DNA from: Opitutia bacterium UBA4506
GTDB lineage: Bacteria > Verrucomicrobiota > Verrucomicrobiia > Opitutales > Puniceicoccaceae
Reading direction: 5' to 3'
DNA: 64,000 nucleotides
Assembly: GCA_002388665.1 (NCBI GenBank)
Contig: DGMY01000025.1
Location: 83,408 to 147,407 of the forward strand
How positions within the stretch are numbered: the first letter of the stretch is position 1; each line of letters begins with the position of its first letter. The translations under genes and the position numbers were made by a program. Of this stretch, positions 1 to 7,392 are shown in pieces. The notes beneath the pieces are model-generated. The model was not told where the DNA came from, ran no database searches, and saw only the letters and a program-made list of their open reading frames with translations.

Positions 1-1623
1 AGGCTTGCGCAGCTCGTACTGCTTACGAAATTCCTCTGCTTTGATATACTCGCCAGACGTCTTGGCGACCTCTGAAGCCTTTTGCAAAACCGAGAGTTGA
101 AGATCGAGCGGGGCACCCTGGCTGTTTGCCATCGCTTCCAGCAACCGCAGAGCCGAGGCAGTATCTCCCAGAGCGGCAAACTCCTCTGCGATTCCGACCA
201 CGACAGCGATCTCATCGGGGGCCACGGTGACGGAATAACGAAAGGGGCTGAGCAAATCGAGTGCCTCGACAGATCGACCCTCATTGCGCAAAAGGGCGGC
301 GGTCTTCAACGCTAGTGCAAAACCGGGAGTTTCCATAAATTTCCGCTTCCCAAAATTCGCAGCCGCCGCTTCGCCTTTTTCCCGAATCAAACGGTTCATC
401 TCACGGATAACCACGTACTGGGCGAAAGGATCAATCGGGCTAACCACCTGAATCTGCTCTTCCAGTGGGACCGCGAATGGACGGTAGAGAGGATCCCCCA
501 GGAGAATCGTTTGCCAACTAAAGAAGCGATTACTCCGCATCGCTGCCTCAGCCAAGGATTGGCCCTTCACGAGACTGTCGAAAAATAGAACCGGATTGTG
601 GGTCCCCTCCAAGTAGGGTTCGAAGACGTTACCCACCGTCGCAGCCACTCCGCGCTCGACCAACGGGCCCGACCAACCCGCGTTTCGCTTTCGGATTGTT
701 TTGGCCGAAAAACTATGGATGTGAAACGCGATCGCTCCTGGAGGAACCACGACATCGAGCTCCTTCCAGACACCAGCGATCGAGCGTGTGTACCAACCCA
801 GATACAGGACTGGCGCATCGAACCGGGCCGAGGCCTTGATCACCGGCCGACCACGATCGATATCCAGATCAAAATCGGTTTCCCCCCAAGCCGTGGCCAC
901 CTCTTCCATCCATCGGTCGCCATTCTTATGAGGACCCCCGATATCAATGTAGGCCCTCCCCTTGAGCCCATTCTCCTCGGCCTTCAACGCGGAATCGATC
1001 ATTCGACGAGCCGCACTGTAGGAAGGACCATCGATCCGGGAGACCCGCACCAACTTATCCATAGCCAAGGAGGAAGGATTTTCCTGATCGTAGACCGGAT
1101 TGTTCATCGGGCCGGCCAAGCGGTAATTTCCCAATGGCAGGAGGGCTAGTTCAGAATCGACCGACGCACGGGTCGTCCGAAACGGCTTCGGAAGACGTTT
1201 CTCATCGGAATCGTTATAGAAAAGCCCCTCGTGCTCTACGCGGAGAGGGACTCCTTTGCACAGAACAAGGGCGCCAATTTTATTCCCGAAAACCATGACA
1301 TTTTGCCGGGTGAATTCGTCGCGCCCACTGCGAACCGCGCCACTCATCCAGCCACTTCGGATGAAAGCTTCTGTCAACGGATCCCATACGGTTTTGACAA
1401 AATCCAATCCGGAAATGGTCTCCTGTTCGGGCATAGGAAATGCGAAAATATTGTCCTCGGGGATGCCTCGCCGCTCTGCGTAGTAACTCGCGAGCTCCAG
1501 CGACTTTTTGTCGGAAGAGTTTGCGACAATCACTACCGATTCCGGCTCGATAGCCGCCCGAGACGGGACAGCGGAACAAAATAGAAGTGCAACCAGGGAA
1601 AAAATTGAGGGCCAACGAAACAT
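1..1623 (-). CDS. TIGR03790-type secreted protein (partial, runs off left edge)
   Basis: An uninterrupted minus-strand reading frame starts at ATG 1621-1623 and is still open at base 1, giving 541 codons with the C-terminus outside the window. It opens with a signal peptide (basic MFRW, hydrophobic core, end near PSRA), followed by VVIVANSSDKKSLELASYYA and RRGIPEDNI. That Asn/Ser-rich start with 'residues, Y-A-x-R-R-G-I-P' is the hallmark of the TIGR03790 family, whose function is unknown. Further features are ALVLCKGVPLR, RTTRASVDSELALLPLG, and a Caspase/gingipain-like layout near GDPLYRPF. The last ~150 codons visible are helical and rich in Ala/Glu, like TPR repeats. It faces the DUF3592 gene across a 147-bp divergent spacer. 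Family assignment is by motif recognition; any protease-like role is speculation. Confidence 0.8.
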   Translation of the reverse strand, partial: MFRWPSIFSLVALLFCSAVPSRAAIEPESVVIVANSSDKKSLELASYYAERRGIPEDNIFAFPMPEQETISGLDFVKTVWDPLTEAFIRSGWMSGAVRSGRDEFTRQNVMVFGNKIGALVLCKGVPLRVEHEGLFYNDSDEKRLPKPFRTTRASVDSELALLPLGNYRLAGPMNNPVYDQENPSSLAMDKLVRVSRIDGPSYSAARRMIDSALKAEENGLKGRAYIDIGGPHKNGDRWMEEVATAWGETDFDLDIDRGRPVIKASARFDAPVLYLGWYTRSIAGVWKELDVVVPPGAIAFHIHSFSAKTIRKRNAGWSGPLVERGVAATVGNVFEPYLEGTHNPVLFFDSLVKGQSLAEAAMRSNRFFSWQTILLGDPLYRPFAVPLEEQIQVVSPIDPFAQYVVIREMNRLIREKGEAAAANFGKRKFMETPGFALALKTAALLRNEGRSVEALDLLSPFRYSVTVAPDEIAVVVGIAEEFAALGDTASALRLLEAMANSQGAPLDLQLSVLQKASEVAKTSGEYIKAEEFRKQYELRKP

Positions 1624-1769
1624 CGCCCTTCAGACTTTCGCATCCCCTCTAATCGGACAAGCCGAAATCGGGTTCCGGGGGCAATATGCTCTCGAATCCG
1701 ATGTGGACCTTTGCGAACAATCTGTTTTTTTTCGAGAGTCAAACCTCAATCAAATTTCCCCGCGCGACT

Positions 1770-3446
1770 ATGCCCCCTTCCAGACACCGATTCTCGATCC
1801 GAACCAAAGCCGGCGGAATTGCCGGGCGCATTTTCGGAGGTCTTTTTGGCCTAGCATTCGCGACATTTGGAATTTTCTTTCTTTGGATGGCTTCGATCAG
1901 TCCCTATTTGGATCAAGCCACAACGGACGAATGGGTCGAAGTCCCGGCGACTATTCTCGAATCCAAAGTGGAACGGAACGGTGAAGAACTGACCAACATC
2001 ATCCGCTTTCGCTACCAGTACGAAGATCTTGTAAACGAGTCCGACAAACCCTATTGGAAGGCACCCAATCTCTCCTACCTCGAAGTACAGAAAGTCCGAG
2101 ACCAACTTCCACCAGGCACCGAGACGGTCGCCTTCGTCAATCCAGCAGCTCCTCGCCAAGCCGTTCTATTTCTCAACCATACCTCATCTCTATGGACCGG
2201 CCTCTTCTGTCTACCATTCATCCTGATTGGCCTCGGCGTCGCCGGCTTTTCCCTCTTTGGCAAAAGTAAGAAGAAGAAAGCAAAGGGATTTTCAAATCGA
2301 TCACCCCGGCGAAAGAAAGGAAAGCGAAACCTAGTTCTTAGCGTATTTGGCCTCCCGTTTCTAGGGATGGGACTCTTCTTCTGCTGGATTGGAGGTCTCT
2401 CGCCAATCCTCCAAAGCCAGGCTGCCGAAAACTGGCCTCAAGTTCCCTGCACCATAACAAAAAGCTATGTCGAATCCCATTCGGACTCTGACGGGACCAC
2501 CTACAGCGTCGAAATTCGATTCACCTACGAAAGGAACGGGAAAACCTATTTCGGAGAGAATTATACCTTTGGAAACATGTCCTCGTCCGGGCGGGCCTCG
2601 AAAGCAGCCATCGTGCGCAAGTATCCGGAAGGATCGTCACAAATATGCTTTGTCAACCCAACAGATCCGTACGATGCTGTCATCACAACTGAAGTCGGAT
2701 GGCTACCATGGGGAATTATCGGATTCAGCTCCATCTTCATCCTCGTCGGCGCGGGACTGTTCATCGGTGGCTTCTATCGCAAAAATGATCCCGGCCCAGA
2801 GGCTGTTTTTGGAGATGATGAGGAAGAACAAAGCGCCGAGATTCTCGAACTCTCCCCCACAACCAGCCGCTTGGCCCGCACTGTGGGGAGTGTATTTTTC
2901 ACCGTACTGTGGAACGGAATTTCGAGCATCCCATGGTTCATTTATTTCAATGAACGCAAGACCGGGAATGGTGATGCCATCTTACTCATCGTTGGGGGGA
3001 TATTCTCACTCGTAGGGCTATTTCTCATCGGCAAGAGCGCCCAAGCCCTTCTCACCCTACGCAATCCAAAGCCCCGTGTGCTCATCGCACCAGGTAAAAT
3101 CACTCCTGGAACCAAACTGTACCTCTCTTGGAAACTCGAAGGCAAAACGAGCCGATTGAACAGCCTGGAAGTCTACCTCGAAGGTACTGAGATTGCACAA
3201 TACCAGCAGGGCACCAATACCGTTACCGATCGAAACCTATTTTTCCAGGAGCAGCTTTTCCAAACACAGGAGCGCGGATCCTATCGGGAGGGCTCTGCTG
3301 AATATGAACTGCCGCTCGCAACGGTTCCCTCAATGAAGAGTGAGCACAATGAAATCCTTTGGGAGGTTATCTTTACTGGCAGGATCGCCCGTTGGCCCGA
3401 TCTAAAGGAAACCTACCGGCTCCCCGTTCTCCCCGCGAAATCCTAA
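1770..3446 (+). CDS. DUF3592 membrane protein with arrestin-like C-terminal domain
   Basis: The protein has two tandem copies of a module made of a transmembrane helix, an extracytoplasmic beta domain and a second transmembrane helix. Each copy begins with a helix ending in W-x-x-x-I/L-S-P, then W-x-x-V-P-x-T-I and a segment ending in FVNP...AVL or FVNPTDPYDAVI. This is the DUF3592 layout. A third pair of hydrophobic segments follows (about residues 380-440), then a soluble C-terminal beta-rich domain of about 125 residues (PGKITPGTKLYLSWKLEG, NEILWEVIFTG) that looks arrestin-like. An in-frame start 84 bp upstream exists, but ATG 1770 (MPPSRHRFS) is preferred because the extra 28 residues look non-native. 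It heads a tightly packed four-gene set. Role unknown. Confidence 0.75.
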   Translation: MPPSRHRFSIRTKAGGIAGRIFGGLFGLAFATFGIFFLWMASISPYLDQATTDEWVEVPATILESKVERNGEELTNIIRFRYQYEDLVNESDKPYWKAPNLSYLEVQKVRDQLPPGTETVAFVNPAAPRQAVLFLNHTSSLWTGLFCLPFILIGLGVAGFSLFGKSKKKKAKGFSNRSPRRKKGKRNLVLSVFGLPFLGMGLFFCWIGGLSPILQSQAAENWPQVPCTITKSYVESHSDSDGTTYSVEIRFTYERNGKTYFGENYTFGNMSSSGRASKAAIVRKYPEGSSQICFVNPTDPYDAVITTEVGWLPWGIIGFSSIFILVGAGLFIGGFYRKNDPGPEAVFGDDEEEQSAEILELSPTTSRLARTVGSVFFTVLWNGISSIPWFIYFNERKTGNGDAILLIVGGIFSLVGLFLIGKSAQALLTLRNPKPRVLIAPGKITPGTKLYLSWKLEGKTSRLNSLEVYLEGTEIAQYQQGTNTVTDRNLFFQEQLFQTQERGSYREGSAEYELPLATVPSMKSEHNEILWEVIFTGRIARWPDLKETYRLPVLPAKS

Positions 3447-3458
3447 GACCTCCCCACC

Positions 3459-3899
3459 ATGGCGAATCATCTAATTCTCGAAGTATTCGAAAAGAACCTA
3501 CAACCCGGAGGAATACTCCGCGGCGAGATCCTTTGGGACCTGGAAAAGAACCCCGACTCGCTCTATCTCAGTTTTGGCTGGTGGACCTCTGGGCGCGGCG
3601 ACCGTGATGAGTACATCGTGGGTGACAAAGAACTGTCACGCCCGACTGCGATTGGCAAAGAAGCATTCTCATTTCAGATTCCCCACAAAGTCGTTCCCTC
3701 CTTCTCAGGGAAACTGATTTCAGTCGAATGGGGGCTGCAACTCTCGGTGATAGGCGTCCGGGTCGACGACCTTATCGAGCCCATCACGGTCTCCCCGACA
3801 ATGGAGGAGATCGACATCAGCCAGCACACCTATGAAAGCAAGGGAAAATCCGTTTCGTTCCGAAAAGGTCGCCGCCTTTCGCTACCAAATCGAACCTGA
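3459..3899 (+). CDS. Hypothetical arrestin-like beta protein
   Basis: A 146-residue soluble protein starting ATG 3459, 12 bp after the preceding stop. Its N-terminus (LEVFEKNLQPGGILRGEILW) has the 'L-x-x-G-G-x-I-x-G-x-I' pattern of arrestin-fold beta sandwiches. The phrase GKLISVEWGLQLSV parallels the NEILWEVIFTG segment at the C-terminus of the upstream membrane protein, so the two may share a fold. No signal peptide or membrane helix is visible. The last 23 codons overlap the next gene in another frame. No enzymatic motif seen. The arrestin-like label rests on pattern similarity only. Confidence 0.6.
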   Translation: MANHLILEVFEKNLQPGGILRGEILWDLEKNPDSLYLSFGWWTSGRGDRDEYIVGDKELSRPTAIGKEAFSFQIPHKVVPSFSGKLISVEWGLQLSVIGVRVDDLIEPITVSPTMEEIDISQHTYESKGKSVSFRKGRRLSLPNRT

Positions 3900-4410
3900 G
3901 CGGATTGCACAGTGGCGCAACCAACTCGAATCGGAAAAGACGGTTCGCTGGTCAATCGTCGGCCCCATGGGCACTGGCAAAACCGTTCTAATGGAAGATA
4001 TTGCCAAAGATGTCCGCGAATACGATTGGGTAAAGATCCACGACAACGACACCCGAAGCCAAAAACTTCGCGCAGCGCGACACTTGTTCCGCCGCTCCAA
4101 GCGCCCCCTATTTCTTGACGGGACCGAAGCCCTCCCCCGCTGGTGCCTGAACTGGAAGACACTTCTCCGTCCAAAGATTATCGTAACCCTTCACAGCCCC
4201 CGACCATCCCTCTCCATTCTTTATCGGACCCGTTTTGACGCGGAGATCGTTTTCGCTATGGTAGAACGACTCACTCATGAAACCCTATCAACAACCGACC
4301 GTAACCGTATTCTCAAACTCGGCGAAGAGCACGAGGGAAACGTTCGCTCGATCCTTCGTGAAATGTACCACTCCCCTAGCCTCATGGGAACAGGATCACA
4401 TTCCCACTAG
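3832..4410 (+). CDS. Small P-loop NTPase-like protein
   Basis: A 192-residue protein overlapping the preceding gene by 68 bp in a different frame. A clear Walker A motif (GPMGTGKT, about residues 44-51) sits on a typical beta strand (RWSIV) and is followed by a helix. A candidate Walker B strand is RPLFLDGTEAL near residue 93, and a sensor-like strand IIVTLHSPRPS near residue 117. The rest is helical. At under 200 residues it is short for an AAA+ protein, lacks the C-terminal lid and shows no GTPase G4 (NKxD) motif, so ATP is the likelier ligand. The tight packing suggests it works with the DUF3592 and propeller proteins. Function not recognised. Confidence 0.65.
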   Translation: MKARENPFRSEKVAAFRYQIEPERIAQWRNQLESEKTVRWSIVGPMGTGKTVLMEDIAKDVREYDWVKIHDNDTRSQKLRAARHLFRRSKRPLFLDGTEALPRWCLNWKTLLRPKIIVTLHSPRPSLSILYRTRFDAEIVFAMVERLTHETLSTTDRNRILKLGEEHEGNVRSILREMYHSPSLMGTGSHSH

Positions 4411-4413
4411 ATT

Positions 4414-5493
4414 GTGAATCACTCGAGAAAACTGCCCCTGCGCACCGGACGCAACTGGAACGAAGTCGGCCCCCGCAGTACAGAATGGCGTATTGCCTGG
4501 GAGGGGAATGGCGTAATCTCTACCGCAGAGACCGACTTCAAGCACCCGGCGAATAGAGGACCCTCCGGCGCGGTCGACTCTCCCCTCACCTTTGATCCCG
4601 AGAGGAACCGGCTTCACCGTTACTATTGTCCCTCCCTTTCGAGCCGGGATCGCAGCAATGGAATCATCTCGATCGATCTGGAAAGCGGTACCCGGGACAT
4701 GACCTTCCCGCTCCACCCATTGCGCATGGTTCCGTGGATGTTGAGCAAAGTACCTGAGCACCCACTCCTCATCGGCCTTGTAGTTACCGACAGCACCCGG
4801 CCGGAACGCCCCGGAATCGTCCTTCAGCATCAATTAGGGTTGTTTCATCTAGACGAGAACAAATCACTCTACCGAAATCTTCCGGCCGGTTGCCAACATC
4901 CAGTCACCATAAGCCCCCGCCAAGACCGCATAGTCTTCCACGGTCCCGACGGCTACCAACTACTGAATCTAAAAGGACGCCGGCAACTACTCCTCACGGA
5001 TGCCGTATGGGGCGATGGAAATGCAGGAGCCGCCTTTCACCCGACACGGCCGGTCTTCGCGGTCGGTGGATCCCCTCTCGCCTTATACGACCCGATTCAC
5101 CGCCAACGAACGAGCCTCTCATTTGCGGGACGATGTCCGGTCTGGACCTCGGACGGGAGATGCATGTTTTTCTCAACCTCTAGCAGCGACCTCCATCTGT
5201 ACGACAGTGAAACAGGCGGCCGCGAAGAGATTCTTTCGATTTTGGCCAACCGGTATCCTGAAACCAAGAAATCGCGACCGGTGCAACTCAGCCCCGACGG
5301 ACGGTACTTTGCCCTCCCCGTTACGCGACGGTCTCCCTACCACGCGGAATCGGTTCGACCTGATCAGCCTCTATGGTCCGAGAATCAATCCCTCGTCATC
5401 GGCGATCTGGAGCGAAGGGAAATCTGGCAACTACCCGGTCCAGTGGATCAATGTTGCTGGGTCGGTATTTCGAAAAAGAAGACGGAACCGTGA
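4414..5493 (+). CDS. Beta-propeller (WD40/TolB-like) protein
   Basis: A 359-residue protein beginning at GTG 4414, three bases after the previous stop. It shows repeated propeller-blade signatures: VTISPRQDRIVFHGPDGYQL, AAFHPTRPVFAVGG, CPVWTSDGRCMFFST and PVQLSPDGRYFALPV. These are the 'SPDG-x-x-x-A' strands found in WD40/TolB-type propellers. No signal peptide is evident, so it is probably cytoplasmic. Its last 46 bp overlap the 3' end of the convergent histidine kinase gene, so the two transcripts may overlap. It ends the four-gene set that starts at 1770, and is probably a protein-interaction scaffold for the P-loop or membrane partner (inference). Confidence 0.7.
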   Translation: MNHSRKLPLRTGRNWNEVGPRSTEWRIAWEGNGVISTAETDFKHPANRGPSGAVDSPLTFDPERNRLHRYYCPSLSSRDRSNGIISIDLESGTRDMTFPLHPLRMVPWMLSKVPEHPLLIGLVVTDSTRPERPGIVLQHQLGLFHLDENKSLYRNLPAGCQHPVTISPRQDRIVFHGPDGYQLLNLKGRRQLLLTDAVWGDGNAGAAFHPTRPVFAVGGSPLALYDPIHRQRTSLSFAGRCPVWTSDGRCMFFSTSSSDLHLYDSETGGREEILSILANRYPETKKSRPVQLSPDGRYFALPVTRRSPYHAESVRPDQPLWSENQSLVIGDLERREIWQLPGPVDQCCWVGISKKKTEP

Positions 5494-6422
5494 CCCAGCG
5501 TCGTGCGGCAGCCGACTCGGCCCTGCATCGCTTCGACCAGACTCTTTACAATCGCTAATCCGAGACCGACCGACGGCTCGCCCGCTGTAGTGCGCGCGGA
5601 GAGACGGGCGAACTTCTCAAACAACTTCCCCTGGTCCTCCTCGTTCAGGCCCGGTCCTTCATCGACCACCTCGGTTCGGATATAACCTGACAAGGACTCA
5701 AACCGAACTTTCGTCACAGATCCTATCGGCGAATACTTCAAGGCATTGGAAATGAGATTCTCCAAAATCTGGAAATAGGCTTGGGGATCTCCGAAAGCAC
5801 TCAGGGGGCGCTCCGGCTCATCGAACTCGATCGTCTGCTTCTTTTTCTCAGCCTTTTTCTGAAAACTTTCGACAACGAGCAGTGCGGATTCGGCGGCATC
5901 AAACTCGCGATAATCCCAAATCATTGAACCGGTCTCCATCCGGTTCACATCGAGTAGATTACTCAACAACTCGAGCATCCGGCGGCATTCGTCAATCGAG
6001 TCAGTGACGATTCCGGACCATTCATTGCGCTCGATATTGGGGTCCTCAACAATCATCTCGAGGCCCATAATGATATTCGAGAGCGGATTGCGCAGGTCAT
6101 GAGCAGCGAAGCCCAGATATTCATCTTTTTCCGACGCCAATTCGGTCAAGTGATGATTCAAGTCATCCTTGTCCCGCAGAGCCTCTCTCAACTCCCTTTG
6201 GGTCTCGACCAATTGGCGCTGCACCGAGTCCCCGATACGCGTCATCTTCGAGGCAGTATCGAGCAGTCGCCGAAATCCTTTGGTCAGCGAGGAAAACTCT
6301 CTCCGGAGGTCAGCCTCCGACCTCTCTTCGTCCTTTTCGAGGTTTTCGGCGTGAGCCAGAATCTCATACTCGCGCCGAAAGACATCCCGGTAATTTCGCT
6401 CTCGCTGTTCCCTCGCCTTCAC
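5448..6422 (-). CDS. Soluble histidine kinase, putative output of a SiaABC-like switch
   Basis: A 324-residue protein starting at GTG 6422, three bases after the siaC stop. There is no signal peptide or membrane helix. Residues 1-100 are highly charged and predicted coiled coil. The phosphoacceptor motif is FAAHDLRNPLSN with His108, followed by a HATPase_c domain with N box (NLISNALKY), G1 box (DEGPGLN) and G2 box (VGLGLAIVKSL). It therefore lacks any sensory domain of its own. In Pseudomonas the fourth Sia gene encodes the diguanylate cyclase SiaD, activated by unphosphorylated SiaC; here this kinase occupies the same position. I infer that SiaC-like protein may control this kinase, probably through the coiled coil. 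No response regulator is adjacent. Confidence 0.85.
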   Translation of the reverse strand: MKAREQRERNYRDVFRREYEILAHAENLEKDEERSEADLRREFSSLTKGFRRLLDTASKMTRIGDSVQRQLVETQRELREALRDKDDLNHHLTELASEKDEYLGFAAHDLRNPLSNIIMGLEMIVEDPNIERNEWSGIVTDSIDECRRMLELLSNLLDVNRMETGSMIWDYREFDAAESALLVVESFQKKAEKKKQTIEFDEPERPLSAFGDPQAYFQILENLISNALKYSPIGSVTKVRFESLSGYIRTEVVDEGPGLNEEDQGKLFEKFARLSARTTAGEPSVGLGLAIVKSLVEAMQGRVGCRTTLGHGSVFFFEIPTQQH

Positions 6423-6425
6423 AAA

Positions 6426-6800
6426 TTAGTAGGACTTCAATTCAAATGGAATCCGGAGATCGTCGGCAAAATCTTCTCCGTTTTCCTGCATCACCTCTAT
6501 GCCCTCTTTGTACAGCCAGACGACTCGCACGCTCTTCCCTTCATCAAAATGGGACTCGAGCATCTCCAGGAGATCGAGAATGGTTTTCGAACTACTCGTA
6601 TTAAAGTAACGAAGATCGAATTGCACCTCGAGACTGTCGGAGGACCTCAGGTACTCTTCGACCTTGGCAACCACTGGCTCGTAGAAATCACGCACATTCT
6701 CGGGGAACGATTCCCCCTCAATGAGCAAGCTCTTCGAATCCGCATTGAGCACTACTCGCGGAGTGCAATCGGTTGGTTCTATCAAAAATGATTTGTCCAT
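6426..6800 (-). CDS. siaC: SiaC-family (DUF1987) regulatory phosphoprotein
   Basis: A 124-residue protein of the DUF1987/SiaC family. In Pseudomonas aeruginosa SiaC is phosphorylated on Thr68 by SiaB and dephosphorylated by SiaA, and its unphosphorylated form activates the diguanylate cyclase SiaD. The present protein keeps the diagnostic strand and loop FDLRYFNTSSSK; the Thr falls at residue 68, the same number as the known phosphosite. An N-terminal TPRVVLNADSK and the ESFPENVRDFYEPV segment also fit the family. The gene sits 2 bp downstream of siaB and 3 bp upstream of the kinase gene, so co-translation is expected. It is the likely switch protein of the operon. Confidence 0.88.
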   Translation of the reverse strand: MDKSFLIEPTDCTPRVVLNADSKSLLIEGESFPENVRDFYEPVVAKVEEYLRSSDSLEVQFDLRYFNTSSSKTILDLLEMLESHFDEGKSVRVVWLYKEGIEVMQENGEDFADDLRIPFELKSY

Positions 6801-6802
6801 GT

Positions 6803-7327
6803 TCAGTCCTTCGAAACCTCCGCCTCTACGGTAAAGAATAGCATCCCTTCCTTCACAGGTTCAAACCTGCATCGCACTGATTTGCATCGGCGGAACAGTT
6901 CGATTAACCCAAGGCCTGCGCTATCTCCCGTACCAGTTCGCGCTTCTTTCCGCTTCTCCTTGTAAGCGACGCGCAACTCGTCTCCCGACAGCGTGGACAA
7001 GCGGGCAAAACTCTCCTCCAGCTCCTTCTGTTCCCCGCTGGGGATGAGATTCCCCGAGCTCACCTCAAACGTCGAATCGCTCTCGGAGATGATCACAACC
7101 CCAAGACCCACCGAACCCGATTTCTCGGCGGAATATCGCAGTACGTTTTGTGCGAGCTCCACGAAGACACCCAAAACGACAATACGTCGATTTTCTGAAA
7201 TCGACTCCATCCCCTTGAGCAGCGCACCGTACTGTTTCACGATTTCTTGTGAAATCGGACCGGTCACCGACAACAGGAGACGATCGCGATTCAAGCGCTG
7301 ATAATATTCAAACAAATTCTCATTCAT
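6803..7327 (-). CDS. siaB: SiaB-family protein kinase (DUF6272)
   Basis: A 174-residue GHKL-type protein. The N-box-like helix VFVELAQNVLRYSAEK (about residues 53-68) and the C-terminal GDSAGLGLIELFRR (about residues 135-148) are the ATP-binding signatures of SiaB-like kinases, which phosphorylate SiaC. It is short, lacks a phosphoacceptor His and lies 65 bp downstream of the Amt-phosphatase gene. In the known pathway SiaB opposes the phosphatase SiaA, so it should phosphorylate the downstream SiaC-like protein at Thr68. Start ATG 7327. An anti-sigma kinase (RsbW/SpoIIAB-like) would be the alternative, but the siaC neighbour favours SiaB. Confidence 0.85.
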   Translation of the reverse strand: MNENLFEYYQRLNRDRLLLSVTGPISQEIVKQYGALLKGMESISENRRIVVLGVFVELAQNVLRYSAEKSGSVGLGVVIISESDSTFEVSSGNLIPSGEQKELEESFARLSTLSGDELRVAYKEKRKEARTGTGDSAGLGLIELFRRCKSVRCRFEPVKEGMLFFTVEAEVSKD

Positions 7328-7392
7328 AGGGTTTCGCTATATCGGAGTGTACAACTTCTCATTTCATCGAACAGTTCGTTGCTCTTCAACTA

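Noticed and set aside
598..1149. Plus-strand frame of 183 codons near the left edge
   Set aside because: It is antisense to the TIGR03790-type gene, which has coherent family motifs and a signal peptide; this frame has none.
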